From Clostridiales bacterium (lineage in GTDB: Bacteria; Bacillota; Clostridia; Lachnospirales; CAG-274), in assembly GCA_021202835.1 (NCBI GenBank), contig JAJQCI010000347.1:4385-11971 (forward strand): a stretch of DNA of 7,587 nt. The letters are read 5' to 3'. The notes under the pieces are model-generated. The model was given only the letters and a program-made list of their open reading frames with translations, had not been told where the DNA came from and searched no databases. This document shows positions 5,535-7,587 of this stretch, one piece after another. Numbering within the stretch: position 1 is the stretch's first letter; every line of letters starts with the position of its first letter. Position numbers and translations under genes: made by a program.

Positions 5535-7325
5535 TTATTCAACATCGGCAAGTGCGTCGGCGTCTTCTTCACCTGTACGAATTTTAACAACTCTGTCTAC
5601 ATTGTAAACGAAAATCTTTCCGTCGCCGATGTGGCCTGTGTAAAGAACCTTCTTAGCCTTGTCGATAACTGTATCAACGGGAATAGATGAAACAACAACT
5701 TCTACCTTTACCTTGGGAAGGAGAGTTGCGTCGATTTCGGCCCCACGGTATTTTCTGCCTGCGCCCTTCTGTATGCCGCAGCCTGTTACCTGAGTAACCG
5801 TCATACCCGTTACGCCTATGTCGTTCATAGCCTTACGAATTGTATCATATTTTGAAAGTCTTGCTATAATAACAACCTTATAGATACCCGATGCCGAAGG
5901 AACAGGAACCCTTGCAACCTTAACGGCGGCGTCTCTCTGAGCCTGTGTAGCTGCGTCATAGTTGTCTGTTCCCAGCTGTGTGTTTTCGTTTTCTTCCATA
6001 ATCATGCTGTTTGAAATATCCATGATTGAGAAGCCTGCGTAAGCTGAAGGTAAGCCATGCTCTGTTGAGTCAAGACCTACGATTTCTTCCTCTTCTGTAA
6101 CTCTTAAGCCTATAACTGCCTTTATTAACATGAATACAATTGTGATTGCAACTGCTGTCCAAAGTGCCGTTGCGAGACAGCCTAAAATCTGAATACCGAG
6201 GAGCTTAAAGCCGCCGCCGTAGAAAAGGCCTAAGCCTGCAATCTGGTTAGCGCCGAAAGATACACCGTCGCCGAAGCCTCTTGCGAAAGCAGGAGCAGTA
6301 TCTGTAGCGAAAAGACCGACTGCCAAAGTACCCCAAATACCGTTCATCATATGTACTGCTACAGCGCCTACAGGGTCGTCAATGCGAAGCACGTTGTCAA
6401 GAAGCCATACACCGAATACTACGAGAACACCTGCTACAGCACCGATTATGATAGCGCCGAAGGCGTCACATACGTCACAGGGAGCCGTAATAGCTACAAG
6501 ACCTGCGAGTGAAGCGTTAAGACACATTGAAACGTCGGGCTTGCCGTATTTAACCCATGTAAATATCATACAAACTACTGTTGCAACTGCAGGAGCGATT
6601 GTTGTTGTTACGAAAATAGAACCAAGCTCTTCAACTGTTACTGCTGCTGCGCCGTTGAAGCCGTACCAGCCCAGCCAAAGGATGAATACACCGAGACAGC
6701 CTAAGGGCAAGTTGTGGCCGGGGAAGGCGTTAACCTTTGTAATCTTTCCTGTTTTGTCCTTTGTAAACTTACCGATACGGGGGCCGAGAATTGCGGCGCC
6801 TATAAGGGCGCTTATACCGCCGACCATATGAATACAGTTTGAACCTGCGAAATCGTGGAAGCCTATCTGTGAAAGCCAGCCGCCGCCCCATGTCCAGTGA
6901 GCTTCAACGGGGTATACTATAGCCGAAATAAGGGCCGAGTAAACGCAGTATGAAAGGAACTTTGTTCTTTCTGCCATAGCGCCGGAAACGATTGTTGCCG
7001 TTGTAGCACAGAAAACCAAATTGAATATGAAGTTTGACCAGTCGAAATCGGCATAGCTTGTGAAAATATCAAAGCCGGGCTTGCCGATTATTCCCATTAT
7101 ATCTTCACCTAAGAGTAAGCCGAAGCCTATGATAATGAACATTACGGTACCTATACAAAAGTCCATAAGGTTCTTCATAAGAATGTTGCCTGTGTTCTTT
7201 GCTCTGGTGAAGCCTGCCTCTACCATTGCGAAGCCTGCCTGCATCCAGAATACCAGTGCGGCGCCTATCAAAAACCAAACGCCGAAAATATTGCTTTGTA
7301 CAAATTCCATTACTTCTGCTGTCAT
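5535..7325 (-). CDS. amt: Ammonium transporter fused to a C-terminal PII (GlnB/GlnK) sensor domain
   Basis: The first 430 or so of 596 residues form an Amt/MEP channel for ammonium in the cell membrane, with about 11 membrane helices. Visible features are FAMVEAGFTRAKNTGNILMKN near the N-terminus (FAMVEAGFTR, then AKNTGNILMKN), ATTATIVSGAMAER, the signature DFAGSNCIHMVGG with Asp158 and pore His166, and the twin His325 in HMMNGIWGTLAVGLF. The usual cytosolic tail GLRVTEEEEIVGLDSTEHG follows. A linker (about 431-479, rich in Asn, Gln and Ala) leads to a complete PII domain at about 482-590. That domain has MTVTQVTGCGIQKG, a T-loop with Gln519 and Arg527, LPKVKVEVVV, the nucleotide-binding B-loop TGHIGDGKIFV and KIRTGE. 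The Tyr that GlnD uridylylates is Ile531 here. ATG 7325 is chosen because AGGAGG lies 8 bases upstream; the upstream TTG 7331 is too close. The transporter probably shuts in response to ATP/2-oxoglutarate status. Confidence 0.95.
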   Translation of the reverse strand: MTAEVMEFVQSNIFGVWFLIGAALVFWMQAGFAMVEAGFTRAKNTGNILMKNLMDFCIGTVMFIIIGFGLLLGEDIMGIIGKPGFDIFTSYADFDWSNFIFNLVFCATTATIVSGAMAERTKFLSYCVYSALISAIVYPVEAHWTWGGGWLSQIGFHDFAGSNCIHMVGGISALIGAAILGPRIGKFTKDKTGKITKVNAFPGHNLPLGCLGVFILWLGWYGFNGAAAVTVEELGSIFVTTTIAPAVATVVCMIFTWVKYGKPDVSMCLNASLAGLVAITAPCDVCDAFGAIIIGAVAGVLVVFGVWLLDNVLRIDDPVGAVAVHMMNGIWGTLAVGLFATDTAPAFARGFGDGVSFGANQIAGLGLFYGGGFKLLGIQILGCLATALWTAVAITIVFMLIKAVIGLRVTEEEEIVGLDSTEHGLPSAYAGFSIMDISNSMIMEENENTQLGTDNYDAATQAQRDAAVKVARVPVPSASGIYKVVIIARLSKYDTIRKAMNDIGVTGMTVTQVTGCGIQKGAGRKYRGAEIDATLLPKVKVEVVVSSIPVDTVIDKAKKVLYTGHIGDGKIFVYNVDRVVKIRTGEEDADALADVE

Positions 7326-7333
7326 AATCAATT

Positions 7334-7339
7334 CCTCCT
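7334..7339 (-). promoter_or_regulatory. Ribosome binding site that decides the amt start
   Basis: On the minus strand a perfect AGGAGG lies 8 bases before ATG 7325 and only 2 before TTG 7331, so the ATG is the start. Confidence 0.85.
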
Positions 7340-7370
7340 TAAATATTTAGTATAAACAGTTTATGACACC

Positions 7371-7393
7371 TTCCGAAAATAAATTCTTCGGAA
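7371..7393 (-). other. Short hairpin between the second leader terminator and the amt ribosome binding site
   Basis: TTCCGAA (7371-7377) and TTCGGAA (7387-7393) are inverted repeats with a 9-base loop. On the minus strand a G-U and an A-U pair can extend the stem to nine. Its stem arms resemble those of the hairpin at 7455-7485. Confidence 0.5.
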
Positions 7394-7396
7394 AAT

Positions 7397-7451
7397 AAAA
7401 AAATCATCTTTGCTAAGTCGGCACCTCTGTCGGCCTTGACAAAGATGATTT
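7397..7451 (-). terminator. Second terminator-like hairpin in the amt leader
   Basis: On the minus strand AAATCATCTTTG (7451-7440) pairs perfectly over 12 bases with CAAAGATGATTT (7412-7401), followed by a U7 run (7403-7397, overlapping the stem base). The 27-base loop contains two direct copies of GCCGAC (7434-7429 and 7422-7417). The spacer AGAGGT between them could be the loop of an alternative, imperfect hairpin. Confidence 0.75.
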
Positions 7452-7454
7452 AAA

Positions 7455-7485
7455 TTTCCGCAATTGTTTTTTATTTTTGCGGAAA
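7455..7485 (-). other. Hairpin between the two leader terminators
   Basis: TTTCCGCAA (7455-7463) and TTGCGGAAA (7477-7485) form a perfect 9-base stem with a 13-base loop that is almost all A on the minus-strand RNA. No U-run follows it in the minus direction, so it is a structural element rather than a terminator. Confidence 0.55.
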
Positions 7486-7492
7486 ACAGTAT

Positions 7493-7533
7493 AAAAAAAG
7501 AGAAGCCAAGGTAATTTAATACCTCAACCCCTC
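7493..7533 (-). terminator. First terminator-like hairpin, a few bases after the amt transcription start
   Basis: In minus-strand RNA the 14-base arms 7533-7520 and 7513-7500 pair at every position (nine Watson-Crick and five G-U pairs) around a 6-base loop (UUAAAU). Seven U follow (7499-7493). The G-U pairs would be A/C mismatches in plus-strand RNA, so the structure is specific to minus-strand transcripts. Alternatively it could end a minus-strand gene lying to the right of the window. Confidence 0.7.
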
Positions 7534-7546
7534 ATCGGATAAACAC

Positions 7547-7575
7547 ATTATAAACCTACCTTTTTGAAATTTCAA
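7547..7575 (-). promoter_or_regulatory. amt promoter
   Basis: On the minus strand TTGAAA (7575-7570) and a perfect TATAAT (7552-7547) are separated by the optimal 17 bases. Transcription should start near 7540. A perfect 12-base palindrome, TTGAAATTTCAA (7564-7575), covers the -35 box and could bind a regulator. Confidence 0.75.
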
Positions 7576-7587
7576 TACCTTTTTAAC

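Larger units (their letters stand above)
7326..7540 (-). promoter_or_regulatory. Structured amt leader RNA, probable transcription attenuator
   Basis: From the predicted start near 7540 to the amt ATG there are about 215 bases with no coding region. In 5' to 3' order on the minus strand they hold a terminator-like hairpin with a U7 tail (7533-7493), an A-rich-loop hairpin (7485-7455), a second terminator-like hairpin with a U7 tail (7451-7397), a short hairpin (7393-7371) and the ribosome binding site. Terminators between a promoter and its gene suggest that read-through is regulated, plausibly by nitrogen status given the gene. It does not match a riboswitch class I can name. Confidence 0.5.

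Noticed and set aside
6382..7350. Long open frames on the plus strand opposite amt (6382-6831 and 7060-7350)
   Set aside because: They are antisense shadows of a clear Amt-PII gene, low in complexity (Pro/Thr/Ile-rich) with no family motifs.
7352..7364. Inverted repeat ATAAAC-A-GTTTAT just upstream of the amt ribosome binding site
   Set aside because: It is too short and A/T-rich to separate from chance, with no promoter overlapping it convincingly.

Overview
This is a chromosomal segment of moderate-to-low GC. Strong AGGAGG-type ribosome binding sites, TTGnnn/TATAAT promoters, short U-tailed terminators and the gene repertoire suggest an anaerobic member of the Clostridia, perhaps Lachnospirales or a relative. 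That placement is inferred from style and content; no rRNA or other marker is present to confirm it.

Layout. (1) Bases 2-1082, plus strand: the 3' part of an unrecognised gene overlaps trmB, the tRNA m7G46 methyltransferase. (2) Bases 1097-2776: a promoter drives a secreted cell-surface protein with a signal peptide, a bacterial Ig-like region, BspA-type leucine-rich repeats and a C-terminal dockerin-like half. It is split by one in-frame TGA at 1625-1627, where the family pattern predicts Trp (TGG), so it looks like a fresh pseudogene or a sequence error. A terminator follows. (3) Bases 2778-5513: larB, a small Cys-rich gene of unknown function and larC, all plus strand. LarB and LarC catalyse the first and last steps of nickel-pincer cofactor synthesis. 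The promoter before larB has a 19-bp spacer holding a perfect 14-bp palindrome, the layout of a MerR-family-activated promoter. The middle gene is visibly more A+T-rich in codon choice than its neighbours and encodes a possible zinc ribbon. A bidirectional terminator ends the unit. (4) Bases 5535-7575, minus strand: an ammonium transporter fused in one polypeptide to a PII (GlnB/GlnK) domain. A leader of about 215 nt precedes it, starting at a near-consensus promoter and containing two intrinsic-terminator-like hairpins, which suggests transcription attenuation.

How the parts work together. LarB would carboxylate nicotinic acid adenine dinucleotide, and LarC, carrying 22 His in a 51-residue stretch, would insert nickel. 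The middle step (LarE) and the client enzyme (LarA or another LarA-like racemase or epimerase) must lie elsewhere. The Amt-PII protein would couple ammonium uptake directly to an ATP/2-oxoglutarate sensor that plugs the pore. It keeps the pore-blocking Arg of the T-loop but lacks the uridylylated Tyr, so control should be by effectors only.

No RNA genes of known family, CRISPR arrays or insertion sequences were seen. The strongest candidates for undescribed biology are the amt leader, the larB promoter/operator and the Cys-rich gene between larB and larC.
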